A DNA stretch of 64,000 nucleotides from Inia geoffrensis (GCA_036417435.1 CM070903.1:87999001-88063000); one strand, 5' to 3'; shown: positions 24,001 through 35,812, numbered from the stretch's first letter. The notes: a model not told the origin generated them from the sequence alone. Numbers and translations are program-made.

Positions 24001-24935
24001 CAGTATCTTATCAACCATCACTGTAGGTTAGCTACTGTACTTTGACAAAAACTCATCATATATGGGTGTATTGTATGTAGCAGGACCATCACTGAATTCT
24101 GACTGGCTGAATTTGTTTCTACTTCTTTGCAAAGTCTGATAGTCTTGTACATTTATAAGAGTACAGGTTACACTAACCACTCTTGCAAAGAAGTAATAAT
24201 GTATAGTTTTATTAATGCATATTACATAACATGGAAATTCAAAACTTTGGACCTAATAGTGTTTCTTAAGGTCTATTAGAAGACCTGTAGTTTAACAGTG
24301 TCTTTACACTTGGAACCCTAGCGTAGTTCTCAATTTTCCCTCCAAAGCACCCCTAAATGCCATGAATCTGGGGGTTTGGCCCATAACCTTAAGCTTAAAA
24401 TACCTTTGCCATTTCATGTTTTATCTATAAAAAATAATATGGGTTTTGCTTTACAATCCATAAGACACCTATGTATAATCAGGTAACCAGGGATAAAATA
24501 GATTAACTCAGAATTTAGGAATAACAGTGTTTAGGTGTGGGCTGTTTTTCTGAAAAAAAAAAAAAAAAAGCTGTGTTCTCACTATCTGTCATACTGAAAA
24601 TTTACTAGAGTATGAAGTGGGGAGCCGGATGTTAAATAAAGTGAAACTTTGTTCCCTTTCTGAGGCAGGGATCAGCTGTACTCAGAACTTAAAGCTATTC
24701 TTAGATTGGGAGACTGGGACACCTAATGTGACTTAGCACATTTCTCCTGAGAGTCAGAGATGACAGATGCTCAATATAGTTTCTTTGTCATTATAATATC
24801 CTTCAATATGAAAAACTTTTTGAGGGGAGCCAAAGTGAATAAGGAATTAAAAGATTTCCTGAAAAACGAATGAGCCCTTTCTGGTTTTGACATTCAAAAT
24901 TATTTTTAAAAATAAAAGAAAAATTTTTTGTTGGG
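21061..24935. other. Long unassigned interval
   Basis: Almost 4 kb without a recognised gene. It contains an imperfect hairpin at 24120-24195, T-rich runs near 23630-23660, and a 17-A run near 24554. Short open frames (for example 21134-21352, 22993-23226) show no family features and no supporting splice context that I could confirm. Confidence 0.45.
24120..24195. other. 76-nt imperfect hairpin (inverted repeat)
   Basis: Perfect 13-bp arms ('tacttctttgcaa' at 24120-24132 and its complement at 24183-24195). Inside, a 7-bp stem (cttgtac with gtacagg, one G-U pair) closes a 10-nt loop, joined by a short TAGT/ACTA helix. Seen directly; function unknown. It could be a remnant of a palindromic DNA transposon or a small RNA-like fold. 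Confidence 0.6.
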
Positions 24936-26160
24936 TTAGAGTAGCCCCAACAAAGGTCTGCTGGTTGGGAAACCTACCAATTTCCCTGTTATCCAAAGGT
25001 GACTTACCATGAGGAAAAAGGAAGGTGGATTGGGCCCAGACATTTGTGGCTTCAGCGCTACATTGGGCTGAAACTCGAAAGCTTGCCCAGATTCATCTAC
25101 CAGGCATGCAGTCATATCTAGGGGAGCAGTGGCTGATCTTAGAAGCAATAGCCTTGGAGGCAAGCATGAGACACCATTGCACCCTGTGCCAGCAAGGATG
25201 TCACTGTGCCTGGACAAGTACCTTTGAGATTAGAACCCCACAGCAACATGTGGCCGTCCAACGAATGGTGCGAATAGGTTAATTGGGTTTTTACATTTCT
25301 TTGCTCGGCATTTGGAGAAGGGACTAACCCCTATGGACAGAGTAGGCCCTAGAGTGGTTAAATGAATTAGAAGAGGGATGCAGAACATGAACAATTGATT
25401 TGAAAAACAAAAAGTGTACCTATTTGTAAAGCGTATCTGTATTTGTACTGTAAGTTGGTAAAGGAGATCATGCCAGTTACTTGTAGAGGACCTGAATAAA
25501 CTCCAGTCATGGGACGTAAGCTGCCCCTGGCCATATGCCTGTCTGGAAGTGATATGGGACATGCCTGGGGAGAGATCAAGGATTCCTTTTAAACAAGGTG
25601 AAAGGCCCTAGACTCTGAGAAGAACCTGGGGATGCTTGGAAGAATCAGTACAGAAGAAGAGAGTAGCACCCCTCTCCTGCATCCAGAGCAAGGGAGGGCA
25701 TCCAGCAGACAGGACATCCATAGAGTGCTGGGCTGCAGAAGAAGTTGGCTCAGACAGAGAGAAAGCAGCTGAACTAGGCATCCATTCTAAGGCTGGGCAG
25801 CAGCAGTCACACAGAGGTGACCAGGTTCTTACATATTCGGCTTCCAGAGCCACGTTTGTGTTGATCTCCATCCTCAAGAAAGAACATCTGAGATCCACAT
25901 CAGCTAGTGAAAGAGTAGAACAGACAGGACTCACCCTCTGAACTTGAGTGAGCCCCCTTGGGACCCTTGAACATATCAGGAGCCACTAGAAAAGCCTGGA
26001 CATCCTGGTAGAGTTTGCAGGTGGTGATCTCAGAGTTGTCATACTCTGGAGTTCTGGTGTAGGATGACAATGTTTCTATTCCACGGTGATGCATCTAGAC
26101 ATTTCTGCATAAATGCTTATTTAGAGAAAAATGTCTTCATCTAAAGAGTATGGTAAGATT
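24936..26160. other. Less AT-rich unassigned block with exon-like traits
   Basis: This stretch is visibly richer in GC than its neighbours and has overlapping open frames on both strands (for example 25636-25941 plus, 24936-25217 minus). On the minus strand two good splice-donor matches occur (GTAAGT at about 25003-25008; GTGAGT at 25929-25934), the second just after an open stretch at 25935-26094. I recognise no protein family. It might be an unrecognised old repeat or LTR-retroelement interior as easily as an exon. Confidence 0.35.
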
Positions 26161-26169
26161 GACATTCCA

Positions 26170-27005
26170 GGAAGATACTTCAAGGAACCACTGTCACTCT
26201 ACTTTCCTCTTAATCCCCTACCCCTATCTTGCCCCTCCCCCTTCCCTTTCCCTACTGATAACCACTAGTTTGGTCTGTACATCTGTGAGTCCTTTCCATT
26301 TTGTTCTATTGACTAGTTTGTTGTATCTTTTAGATTCCACATATAAGTGAAAGCATACAGTATTTGTCTTTCTCTGTCTGACTTATTTCACTTAGCATAA
26401 TACCTTCCAGGTCCATCCAAGTTTTTGCAAACAGCAAAATTTCATTCTTTTTTATGGCTAAGTAGTATTCCATTGTATGTATGTGCATATATATAATCTT
26501 TTTTATCCATTCATCTGTTTATAGGCACTTAGGTTGCTTCCATATCTTGGCTGTTATACATAATGCTATTATGAACATTGGGGTGTGTGTATCTTTTTGA
26601 ATTAGTGTTTTTGTTTTCTTCAGATATATACCCGGAAGTAAAATTCCTGGATCATATGGCAGTTCCATTTTTAGTTTTTTGAGAAACTTCTGTACTGTTT
26701 TCCATGGTGGCTGCACCGATTTACATTCCCACCAACAGTGTACGAGAGTTCCGTTTTCTCCACATTCTCGCCATTTGTTATTTGTGGTCTTTTTGATGAT
26801 AGCCATTCTGACAGGTGTAAGATGATATCTCATTGTGGTTTTGAATTGCATTTCTCTGATGAACAATGTTGAGAATCTTTTCATATGCCTGTTGGCCATC
26901 TGTGTGTCTTCTTTGGAAAAGTGTCTGTTTGGTTTTTTTTGATATTGAGTTGTATAAGCTGTTTATATATTTTGGATATTAACCCCTTATTAGTCATCTG
27001 TATCA
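26170..27005 (-). mobile_element. L1 3' part (ORF2 C-terminus and 3' UTR)
   Basis: Minus-strand L1 of intermediate age. The frame at 26519-26899 (127 codons, complement) includes [15 protein letters not shown] and the LPGIYLKK segment of the ORF2p C-terminal region; the left part (26170-26500) has 'ccatccaagtttttgcaaa' and 'ggctaagtagtattccattg', the usual final ORF2 and 3' UTR blocks. It is 5' truncated at about 27005 and interrupted by no other element. Dead copy. Confidence 0.9.
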
Positions 27006-27920
27006 TAAATTTGAAACATTCGGAGATATCTTGTACAATCAAAAAGTTATTTCCAGGGAACGTTTCTGCAAAATCAGTTTGTGGTAAAAAAAAAAAAAAA
27101 AAAGAAGAAGGAAAAAGAAATTCAGCCTTTTTCTGAAATCAGTTTGTGTCAGAGAAAATTTGTAAAAGTCGTTGGCTACTGCTAATAGCAATCTTGGATG
27201 CTGTGGATGTCATTTATGCAAATGCATTATAAGTAAAGTGATGAGAAGGAACAGAGAGAGGTCTTTCCAAAAGAAAAAAAAATAGAAGTGATCAAATAGA
27301 AAACAGAAGTATTAAGAATTATAGTATGGTAAACTAGATGCACTAGATGAAGACTTGCTTTGACTGCAAGTCCAATTCTATGAGCTACAGAATGTATGAA
27401 GAATGATATGGTGAGAATCCTAGTCTCTAGTACTCCATCTCTTTCAGGCCAGAACATTTTCAACTCTCTTCCCTCCTTCACTGATACCTCAGAGCTGTTA
27501 GTAAGACTTTTTTTTCCCCTCCTTCTAAATGCCTCTCAGACCATCTCTTGTCAGTACTTTCCAGCTTGGCTCCCTGTCCCTGCTCTGGAGATCCCCTAGG
27601 GGTTCACTTTATCCTCACTGTAAGATATGAAGCCAATCCTGCCGTTAGACTAGGGGAATTTAAACAGGCATAGCCAAATAGTTTAATGTTTCATCCTCAG
27701 GTGAAACTCTACAGATTCTAAATCCTTGAGGATCTAGAGGACCAAGCAGGAATCAAGGAACAAGCATGCAACAAAGGGAATAGTATAGGCCAGGACTTCC
27801 CTCAAGCCTTCCAGGGATTTTGAACTCCAACACCAGTCTCCATGATTGGATCCCTACCATGATTTTGGCTTTATTAAACTTAAAAAAAAATGATTAATAT
27901 CGTACCACTATTTCTTGAGC
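27006..27920. other. Unassigned sequence with an A-rich insertion
   Basis: An A-rich segment at about 27084-27130 lies between two copies of 'aaatcagtttgtg' (27071-27083 and 27136-27148). The rest has no recognised gene or repeat. Confidence 0.4.
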
Positions 27921-27924
27921 AGTA

Positions 27925-28085
27925 TCTTTATACCTCATGCTGAGTGTAAAGCACTTTACATACATTTATCTCATTTAATTCACATAAGATATTACTTGCC
28001 CAAAGTCTCACAACTAGAAAGAAACCAAGTCAGGATTTGAGCCCAAGCTTATCCAACTCCAAAGCCCAACTCCAGGTGTTGAATC
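27925..28085 (-). repeat. MIR fragment
   Basis: Reverse MIR: 'gtaaagcactttacatacat', 'tatctcatttaattcacata', 'cttgcccaaagtctcacaac', 'caggatttgagcccaagc'. A short central segment is deleted. Confidence 0.75.
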
Positions 28086-28109
28086 TTCCTCACTTAACTC
28101 CACTTTGAG

Positions 28110-28260
28110 TTTGTTATCACCTCATGTCCAGATCACTGCAAACAGCCTGGTTACCAAGGTCCTTGCTTCAGTCCTCTTCCCTACTCCAAGCTGTGTCATC
28201 TGTCCCCAGAAATACTGTAGCTTCCTCCTGGCCTCCTTTCTGAGCAAAGATCAATATGGA
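28110..28260 (+). repeat. L2 fragment
   Basis: Resembles the L2 3' half: 'cagatcactgcaaacagcct', 'ggtccttgcttcagtcctct', 'gctgtgtcatctgtcccc'. Diverged. Confidence 0.5.
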
Positions 28261-28930
28261 AAGAATTAAAATCAATATGGGGACCGGAAGTTAGCATGTG
28301 TTTCATCCCATTACATTCTTCAATATCAAACTTTGTTCAGGATCACCAAACAGAATTGCTGTAGTTCTCAGATATGTTTATCTAGAATGGACAAGCGACA
28401 AATGACAATTTTATGAAATAATAAATAATTTCCCCCTATAAAATATGTTCTTTATGAAATCATTCATTGTTATCACTTTGATTCTTTCAACAATTTCTTG
28501 TGAGATTAATTTATGCAATTTTACCAGCTAAAAGCATGCTGATGCCAAATTTTCAGTGGAGATGACACAACAGAATCTGGGATCCACCATAGCAGAAGGT
28601 TCAGAACCAACAATCAGTATTGCTTTTTAAGCTTATAAAAAGCATGAAGCCTCATACAATGAACAAACTGCACTGGCTTTTTTCCCATGGCCAATTAGGG
28701 TGTAGGTTTACTTTTAGTAAACAGTCCCAAAGGGACTTTTGAAGGAATAGGCACAGAGTACTTATGACTTTTCCTTTCACTTAAAACAAACAAACAAAAA
28801 CCTTTTACTCTTAACCACATTAATTTTTTTTAAATTACAGGAGAGAAAAAAATCGCTTACAATTCTACTCCCTAATACGACTATGAATATCTTTATGCAT
28901 TTCTTTTCATCATTTCATTATTTTTTCCTT
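28261..28930. other. Unassigned AT-rich sequence
   Basis: No gene or repeat recognised with confidence. Confidence 0.4.
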
Positions 28931-29490
28931 GTTGAAATAATAATGCTCATAAAGGATGCAAACAGGCAATTCATAGAAGAAAAAAATATAAATGGGAAAT
29001 AAGCATGCTTTACTGGTAATCAGGAAAATTGAAATTATAAGGCATCATTTATTGGCAAAAATTCAAGAGACTGAAAATATCCACTTTTGGACAGGCACTT
29101 CTATATTCCATTTGTTGGAATATATAATGGAAAAAGGGTATGGGGGGCAATTTGCAGTATCTATTAAAATTCTATTTTGAGGTATCATCCTTTAGAAATA
29201 TTCATACAAGTACAAAAAGATATATATGCAATAATGCTCATTGAATCATTGTAGATTTAAAAAAAAAAAACAGATATCATCTAAATTTGCATCAGTAAGA
29301 ATGGTTACAACATGTTCATCCTGGGGAATTCCATAGATGTTTAAAAATGTGATGCAATGATAATAATAGAAATGTCAATTATGGAAAAGATTTCCAACAC
29401 ATATCATTAAGTAATAAAATCATGTTGTAGAACAATAGATTTAATATAATCTCATTACTTAAAAAATGAAACATGGAAATGTATAGAAGG
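28931..29490 (+). repeat. Old L1 (or HAL1-like) ORF2 3' fragment
   Basis: Order of diverged blocks follows L1 ORF2 end to 3' UTR: 'taatcaggaaaattgaaatt' and 'ggcatcatttattggcaaaa', then 'gcaataatgctcattg', 'atcatctaaatttgcatcag', 'catcctggggaattccatag', 'tcattaagtaataaaat'. No open frame of note remains. Confidence 0.5.
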
Positions 29491-29739
29491 TAAGAAGGGA
29501 TATGCACCATGGTATTAATAATGATTACATCTGGAAACAAGAGTAAAATTAGAGAGAGTCATAAAGAGTTATTATTACTTCTTAGAGTTTTTTTAAATTT
29601 TAGTAATGAGATTATATGCATGTATTTGAATTTTTATGTAATTATTGTCTTTGTTGTGGAATTTTTTAAATATTGGAACAAAGAAATTATAATATTCATA
29701 TAATTTTTAATTTCATCAAGTTCATTTAGCATTATATCC

Positions 29740-29945
29740 AAGCATTTTTCCTGCTTTTTATAACCAATATTTTAATAATATGCAATATTTCACCCAGTGA
29801 ATATACCACTTTCCATAGTAATTCCTCTCTTGCTGGACTTTTACATTGTTATCAACTATACATAATGTTGCAATATACACCTCTTTTAGAGATAGGAGTT
29901 TTTACTTTATTTTGAAATGAATTTCTATGGGTTAGAACACCAGGA
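29740..29945 (-). repeat. Old L1 3' fragment
   Basis: Diverged reverse L1 blocks such as 'cataatgttgcaatatacac' and 'tgaaatgaatttctatgggt', comparable to the ORF2 C-terminal region. Confidence 0.45.
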
Positions 29946-30569
29946 TAGAACTATTTTGTGGAAGGTTAAGAATCCTATTGAGGTAAACAATCCTATTGAA
30001 GCCAAGAGCAACTTATTGCTCTCAACCCCTGCTGCCAAGGAGTCTCCTCTACAAATAACAGGCTCTGTTTTATTTGGTCAGTTTTTCCCTTTGTACCATT
30101 AAGTGACTTTGATCTTAAATTATAAACAATTAATATTTCTGCTATCTCAAATTTTGTGGCCAGGCCCAATTTCAAAACAGTAAGGTAAAGCAAGGAGGCA
30201 GGAAGGTAGCTTGTTTTTATCATAATGTGCCAGCACAAAGACTCAGACATCAGCTACTACTTGCTGTTCCAGAGAGCATTTTCTGGTTGGTGAGGACTAT
30301 GCTACAGAACATCTTTTCCCAGAAAGTGAAGCTGCATGACATCCAGAGCTATGTCAAAAAAGCAATATGGCTTTCCCTGCCCCACCTTCATACTTGCCCT
30401 TGGAAGTCAGCCACCACATAGTGAGGAAGCACATTATTTTGAAGAGATCATGTGTAGGTGTTCCAGCCTACACATTAGTCTCCCCTAAGGTATCAGTCAA
30501 TAGCCAGCATCAGCTATCACATATGTGATAGTAAGCAAGCCTTCACATTGGTTTTCACATGGACGGTGT
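29946..30569. other. Unassigned intergenic sequence
   Basis: Nothing recognised. A small direct repeat ('aatcctattga' twice near 29970-30000) is visible. Confidence 0.4.
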
Positions 30570-30574
30570 TGCCT

Positions 30575-30771
30575 CCCTACTCCCCTGGGAGGGAACATTT
30601 GACAATTTTTGGAGATATTTTTGGTTGTTACAACTTGGAAGGCAGTACTACTAGCAGCTAGTAGGTAGAGGACCAGAATACTGCTAGATATTCTACAATT
30701 CACAGTCCCCCACAACAAAGAATGTTCAGTCCAAATGTCAACAGTACTGAGGTTGAGAAACCCTGCTTCAG
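30575..30771 (-). repeat. MER20-type hAT-Charlie DNA transposon
   Basis: Reversed MER20 order: 'gggaacatttgacaattttt', 'ggagatatttttggttgtta', 'agctagtaggtagaggacca', 'cccccacaacaaagaatg', ending 'ggttgagaaaccctg', a hAT-like terminus. Nonautonomous, no transposase. Confidence 0.8.
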
Positions 30772-32749
30772 ATGCCTCCAGCCTCCAGTCTTTTAGCCAC
30801 GCCAGCTGGTTCTAAGTGGAACAGAGACAAACTGTCCCTGCCAAACCCTGCCCAAATTGCACTTTCATGAGGTGGTTTGTTTTTTCAGCAATAAATAATT
30901 GGAACACCATCAAATAAATGGAAGAACTAAATAACATCCTCAGGCCTTTGTAATTCTGAAGCTCATGTACCTTCTCATGCTGCCTCAAAGAAAGAATACC
31001 AAAGAAAGAGTAACAAAGCAGCTTTAGCCAAAGTGTGATGAGACCTGGACACAGGTGAATAAAGTAATGATGACTATTACCAGGAAGAGAGCAATAGAGT
31101 ATTTCTCACTGGGTATTTGTCCTCCATATTCCTAAACTCAAACTCAACTCCACTCCTCTCTTCCCTGGAAAAGCTGGGGAGAGAACCCTTGGTTTCTTCA
31201 TCACAAATTCCTTGTAAATATGCTTTTGAGGGTTTGTTTCTGTCTGATGACCCCAAATACTCCTCCAATAACTTTTAACATCTGAGAGACCTGAAAGAGG
31301 CCCAACCTTCCCATACTAAGCTGAGAAAATATTGTTTTCACAACTACATTATCCCTAGAAAGAATTGATCATTCCGGATAGTTTCTCAAGAATATCATAC
31401 CCCACTTAGCTCATAAAAATTCCTTAAACATTCAACTGGCTTCCTAAGTACCTTACCACTTCAAAGTGGGACAGCATCCAGTAATTGCATTTCTGGTATC
31501 TGTCCTAAAAAATAAACTGAAATTTATGCAATGATTTGTTGGCAAAACTGTTTACTGCAAGATTGTAAGAATTTAAAACTGGAGAAAAAACCTTAAGGTC
31601 TGACAACAGTAACATAATTTAGTAACATAAATTCATAGTATGAATCTACAGAATACTATCATGAGACCATAAATGAACTGCTCTATTCTGTGCCCTGCTT
31701 CTAATCTGACTTGGTATACCTTCCTTATACAATTGACCTACTCCCATGCCTACAATGATCGATCCTGTTTCTCAAGACTAGATGTTTAGTTCATCCTATT
31801 TCTGTTTCTTTGCATTCTACTTTTTGTAACACTTTCTTAACTTTATTTTCAACCCTTTTATTGATATGTTGTTGTTCTGGTTCTCATTTTTTAATTTCTA
31901 AGAGTTCTTTCCTGGCTTATCTCTTCCTTTTATATATTATCCTGTTATTATTTCATAGATGCAATACCTTCGCTTTCTGAGGATACAAATTATAGGGTGG
32001 TTTTTTTTTTTGATGGTGTTTTTTTTTTTGTTTTTGTTGTCTTTGTTCCCTCTGAGGATTTTATTTGTTCTCTTTATTTCAAGTTGGAGGTTTTGCTTAA
32101 TTTTCTATTATACCATGCACATCTAAGAGAAAGTTTCCAAAAATATGATTGTAGTTTTTCTAGGGGAAGGAGAAGAAAAGATGAGCTTTTAAATGGTAAG
32201 CTTCATTTTACAGCAATCAGGTCAGAAGATAACTTTTTAGATAATGGAGCCTAAATAACTGACATTGGGGCCCCTTCTCAATTTCCCAAGAAAATAATCC
32301 TCTTTTATTCAGCCTGGGGTAGATAAATAACTGGCTGTTGTTATAGGAATAATGTTGGAGGAGACCCATGATTCAGGACATAGGCATCCCCCAATCCTCC
32401 TGTTTTCAACTTTATCACCATCCACTGTGTCTGGACTTCACTTCAGGGTCACTCTCTGCAAGCACATAGGTTATAGCTTCCTTCCCTCACTGAGTTAGTT
32501 ACTATTCCTCCATTTGCTCTCTGTTTTCCAAAACTTATATATCTCTCATCTGCTTCTGTTTTCTCTCCTGATCCATTTATACTTGTAGTTCTACGCTGTT
32601 TAAAAATCCTTTTACTGATATTTTAGAAAGGTTTCCATAGGGAGAAGAGATAAATGCATCTATTCAATCACATTCCCATTTTTTCTCCCTAGTTTAAATG
32701 CTACTTTCATCATACACTAAAATTGGCATATAATTGGCAATATTTTGAG
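30772..32749. other. Unassigned AT-rich interval
   Basis: About 2 kb with no gene recognised. 31490-31700 loosely resembles an L1 3' segment ('gcatttctggtatctgtcct'); T runs at about 32002-32030 make a poly-F open frame that is an artefact. Confidence 0.4.
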
Positions 32750-33480
32750 GCATTCTAATCTATCCTACTGTGCTATATAATTATGTAACAGTACCAGACT
32801 TCTAATTATCATGACTTTAAAATATATTTTCATATCTGGCAGTATAATTCCTAATCAGAATTCTTTTTTAAAATTTCAAAAATTTTCTTGGCTGTTCTCA
32901 CACTTTCTAGATTAACTCTAAAATCAAGTTATGTAAGATTTATAAATCAATTTGAGAAACTTGACTTTTTTCTGTTAGTGTCTCCATATTCAAGAGACAC
33001 TAACAGAATACCGTTTATTCAGTAAAGTTTTGTATTTTCTTTCATCTCAACACTGATTAATTCTTAAACCTGTTTTTAGGTATTTCATGTTTGAATTTTA
33101 TTTTGAAAAGAAAGTGTTTTATTATATTTTCTAGTGTGTTTTTGCTGATACAGTGAGAAACTACTGATTTTTTTTAAAAATTCAATTTATAATTTGAAAT
33201 TTTACAGGTTGCTAATTTTTTATAATAGGTTTCTTCTTGAGTCACTTAGGTTTTCTACCTACAGAGACATGTCATCTGCATATAATGATAATAGATGTTT
33301 GGCTTCCAAGAATTATTTTTATTCAATTCCCTGCATTATTACACTAGCTACCATTTGAAATATAACATTAAACAATGGTAGTAATAGTGGGCATTATTAT
33401 CTTGTTACAGATTTTCATAGGAATGTCTCTGGTATTTTATTTTTAAGAATAAATTTGTCAGGTTCAAACAAATAACTTTT
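32750..33480 (-). repeat. Very old L1 ORF2 (reverse transcriptase) fragment
   Basis: Reversed L1 RT-region text is still visible: 'cttggctgttctcacacttt', 'gacatgtcatctgcatataa' (the position of the FADD box), 'attattatcttgttacagat'. Highly diverged, frame lost. A perfect 15-bp inverted repeat interrupts it at 32970-33008. Confidence 0.5.
32970..33008. other. Perfect 15-bp hairpin
   Basis: Arm 'ttctgttagtgtctc' at 32970-32984 and its exact complement at 32994-33008 enclose a 9-nt loop. Direct observation. Inside a decayed L1 fragment such perfection is unexpected and suggests a late inverted duplication. Confidence 0.85.
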
Positions 33481-33719
33481 ATGACTTTGAGAAAATGATA
33501 ACACAATTAATGAGAGCTTTTAGCAAAACTCCTACCACCACCCAGCCTGCTCTTGACCCTTCCCTCTACCTTCCCCTCTCCCATATTCCATTTTCAGTCA
33601 TCACTAAGACTTCACAATTCTACCTCCTAAATATCTCTTAAAACTGCCCTGGCTTTCCTCTTCTACTGCCTTAGTTTATACTGTTATCCTTTCTATTATC
33701 ATATGAACTTTTAACTATC

Positions 33720-34290
33720 TGCTTGTGCAGAGCCTCCCCAATTCATTCCCATACTTCTGCTCAAATGAACTTTTCTGAAATACAAAACTGATTATGTCAC
33801 CCTCCTAGTTAAAGCCTTTCAATGGCTCTTAGAAGAAAATTCAAACTCCTTAATATGGCTTACAGGGAACTGAGTCATCTGGCCCTGCTTAGCTCTCCAG
33901 CTTCATCTCTCATCACCAGCCATCTACCTCTACATTCCAGCCATATTCTATTTTCTCTCAATTTGCAGTCTTTGTCCATATTATTTCTTCTGCCCAAAAC
34001 ACTTTTTTTCCTTCTTTGCTAGCTAACTCCTTGCGTCAGCAAGCCTTCCCTGACACACAGGCTGGGAGAGATACCTTTGATATATGGCCCCCTTAGCACC
34101 TGTATTTGGTCTACAAAGCCGTTTTCACTCTGTAGTACAATTACTTGATTTACCACTCTGTCTTCCCCACTATTATGTAAACTATCTGAAACCAGGGATA
34201 GTACCCATCTTTTTCACTATTTTATGCCCAGGGCCTAGGAGAGCACTTAGAATTAAGTATTCGTAAATATTTGTTAAATAAACTAATGTT
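33720..34290 (+). repeat. L2 3' segment, well preserved
   Basis: Long colinear match to the L2 pattern: 'gtcaccctcctagttaaagc', 'cctttcaatggctcttagaa', 'ctggccctgcttagctctcc', 'aagccttccctgacacacag', 'gcccagggcctaggagagca', ending 'aaatatttgttaaataaact'. An open frame at 33822-34022 crosses it and is not a gene. Confidence 0.85.
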
Positions 34291-34580
34291 AAGTGAAGAA
34301 ACAGGTATTGAGTAGATCGTGTATATTTTTTCTTTGAACTACCCACTGATGCTATTAGTGATTTATTTTTTTAATGATGCATCATCTTTGTATGTCTGAA
34401 ATAGAACCTAATTGGCTTTGGTATAATTGTCTCCTAATATACTGCTAATTCAATTACTTAATATTTAATAGTTTACTTTGCATCTATCCTTCAGATTATT
34501 CTGGGGTATTTTTTGCTGTTGTTTGTTTGTTGCTATCTTTACCAGATTTTGATATTATAATTATATATGATAATGATTTT
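34291..34580. other. Unassigned AT-rich sequence
   Basis: Low-complexity TA-rich DNA, nothing recognised. Confidence 0.35.
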
Positions 34581-34589
34581 ATTATTATT

Positions 34590-34685
34590 TTTCTGGAGTT
34601 AAGCTCCATGAGAACTCTCATTCAATACTGTAGCCCCAGAATCTAATGGAGTAGGTACCCAATAAATATTTGTTAAATGAATACA
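34590..34685 (+). repeat. L2 3' tail
   Basis: Short forward tail: 'taagctccatgagaactctc', 'ctgtagccccagaatctaat', 'acccaataaatatttgttaa'. Confidence 0.7.
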
Positions 34686-35110
34686 TGAATTGAATTGGAA
34701 AATTTCTTAATTTTTTTCTGGATTTAAAACTGAATATGTAACTTGAGAATTAGTTGTTCCTTGAAAGTTAAAATGACCTATATCCAGCACAAACTAAACT
34801 TGAAGCTTTTCATTGAGCAGGTAGGAATGAGAGAGGGAATTTGATGAGTTCTATTTTTCTCTGCTTTTCATCCATTCATATTTTCTAGTTCCTCTTATTC
34901 AATTTGTATATGTTTACTATCCAGAAAATCCATTTAGTCCAAATTTGTAGGTTGTATTCCTCTATCATAAACTATATTTTATTTAAAAAATACCAAAAAC
35001 ACAACACAGTGGAAGTCACCAAGAATCCATAAAGATATTGATATAGATACAGATAGAGATATGTAACATACATCCAACCCCAGCCCCCAAATAATCACAT
35101 TTTTTGCTAA
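34686..35110. other. Unassigned AT-rich sequence
   Basis: Nothing recognised; a short GATA-like run at 35037-35060. Confidence 0.35.
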
Positions 35111-35114
35111 TTTA

Positions 35115-35450
35115 TTATTGATTATATACATTTTCTTATCTACTCATTCAAACACATGTTAACCATCTTTCATTTTGTAACTTGCTGCGAAAAGTCCCCT
35201 ATATCAAATGACAAAAATATTCTCTTCAAATTTTGTTCTAATGCTTTAAGATTTTTTTTAATTTAGGTATTTAATTCCTTTGGAATTTATTTTGATATAG
35301 TGTAAGATAGGGCTCTAAACTGACTACATATGCCAGTGGTCCAATGTCATTTATTGACTAAATCTCTCCTTTACTTGGCTGAAATTGAATGTCACTTTTA
35401 TCACTTTGGTAACTATGTAGTCACTTAACTTGTTTCATTGCATTAATTAA
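35115..35450 (-). repeat. Very old L1 ORF2 fragment
   Basis: Reversed L1 blocks: 'cctttggaatttattttgat', 'atagtgtaagatagggctct', 'ccaatgtcatttattgacta', 'gaatgtcacttttatcactt'. This corresponds to a more C-terminal ORF2 part than 32750-33480, so the two are not colinear and are probably separate insertions. Confidence 0.6.
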
Positions 35451-35596
35451 TAGTGTGTTATTATGGTAATATTGGCAATCTAACAATGACAGAATATCTG
35501 TCTCTTAGAAATTAAATTAATGGAAATGTCCTTAGAACACCATCAATGCTGGTTTCTGCTTTAATCCTCTGGGGCCAGATTGCCTGAATTAGAATC

Positions 35597-35812
35597 AGGG
35601 GTGTGCTAGAGCCTGCTCAAACACACTCATAGGGGCAAATTATGTGCATCTCCTTCCTACTCTACTCGGTGTCTACTTTTTGGTAGCTTGAAATTGATGA
35701 TGGTGGAAGTTCTTGCAAACACTACAAATCAAGGCTTTTTGGAGGGGGCAGGGAGTGTGAGAGGAGAGCTATTTGTCAATCGTTGCCAAGCATTTACCAG
35801 CACACCACTAGA
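35597..35812. repeat. Candidate short hAT-like DNA transposon with terminal inverted repeats
   Basis: Left end 'caggggtgtgct' and right end 'agcacaccactag' are near-complementary, about 215 bp apart; the flanks 'attagaat' and 'attgaatt' could be a decayed 8-bp duplication. Family not assigned, no transposase. Confidence 0.4.
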
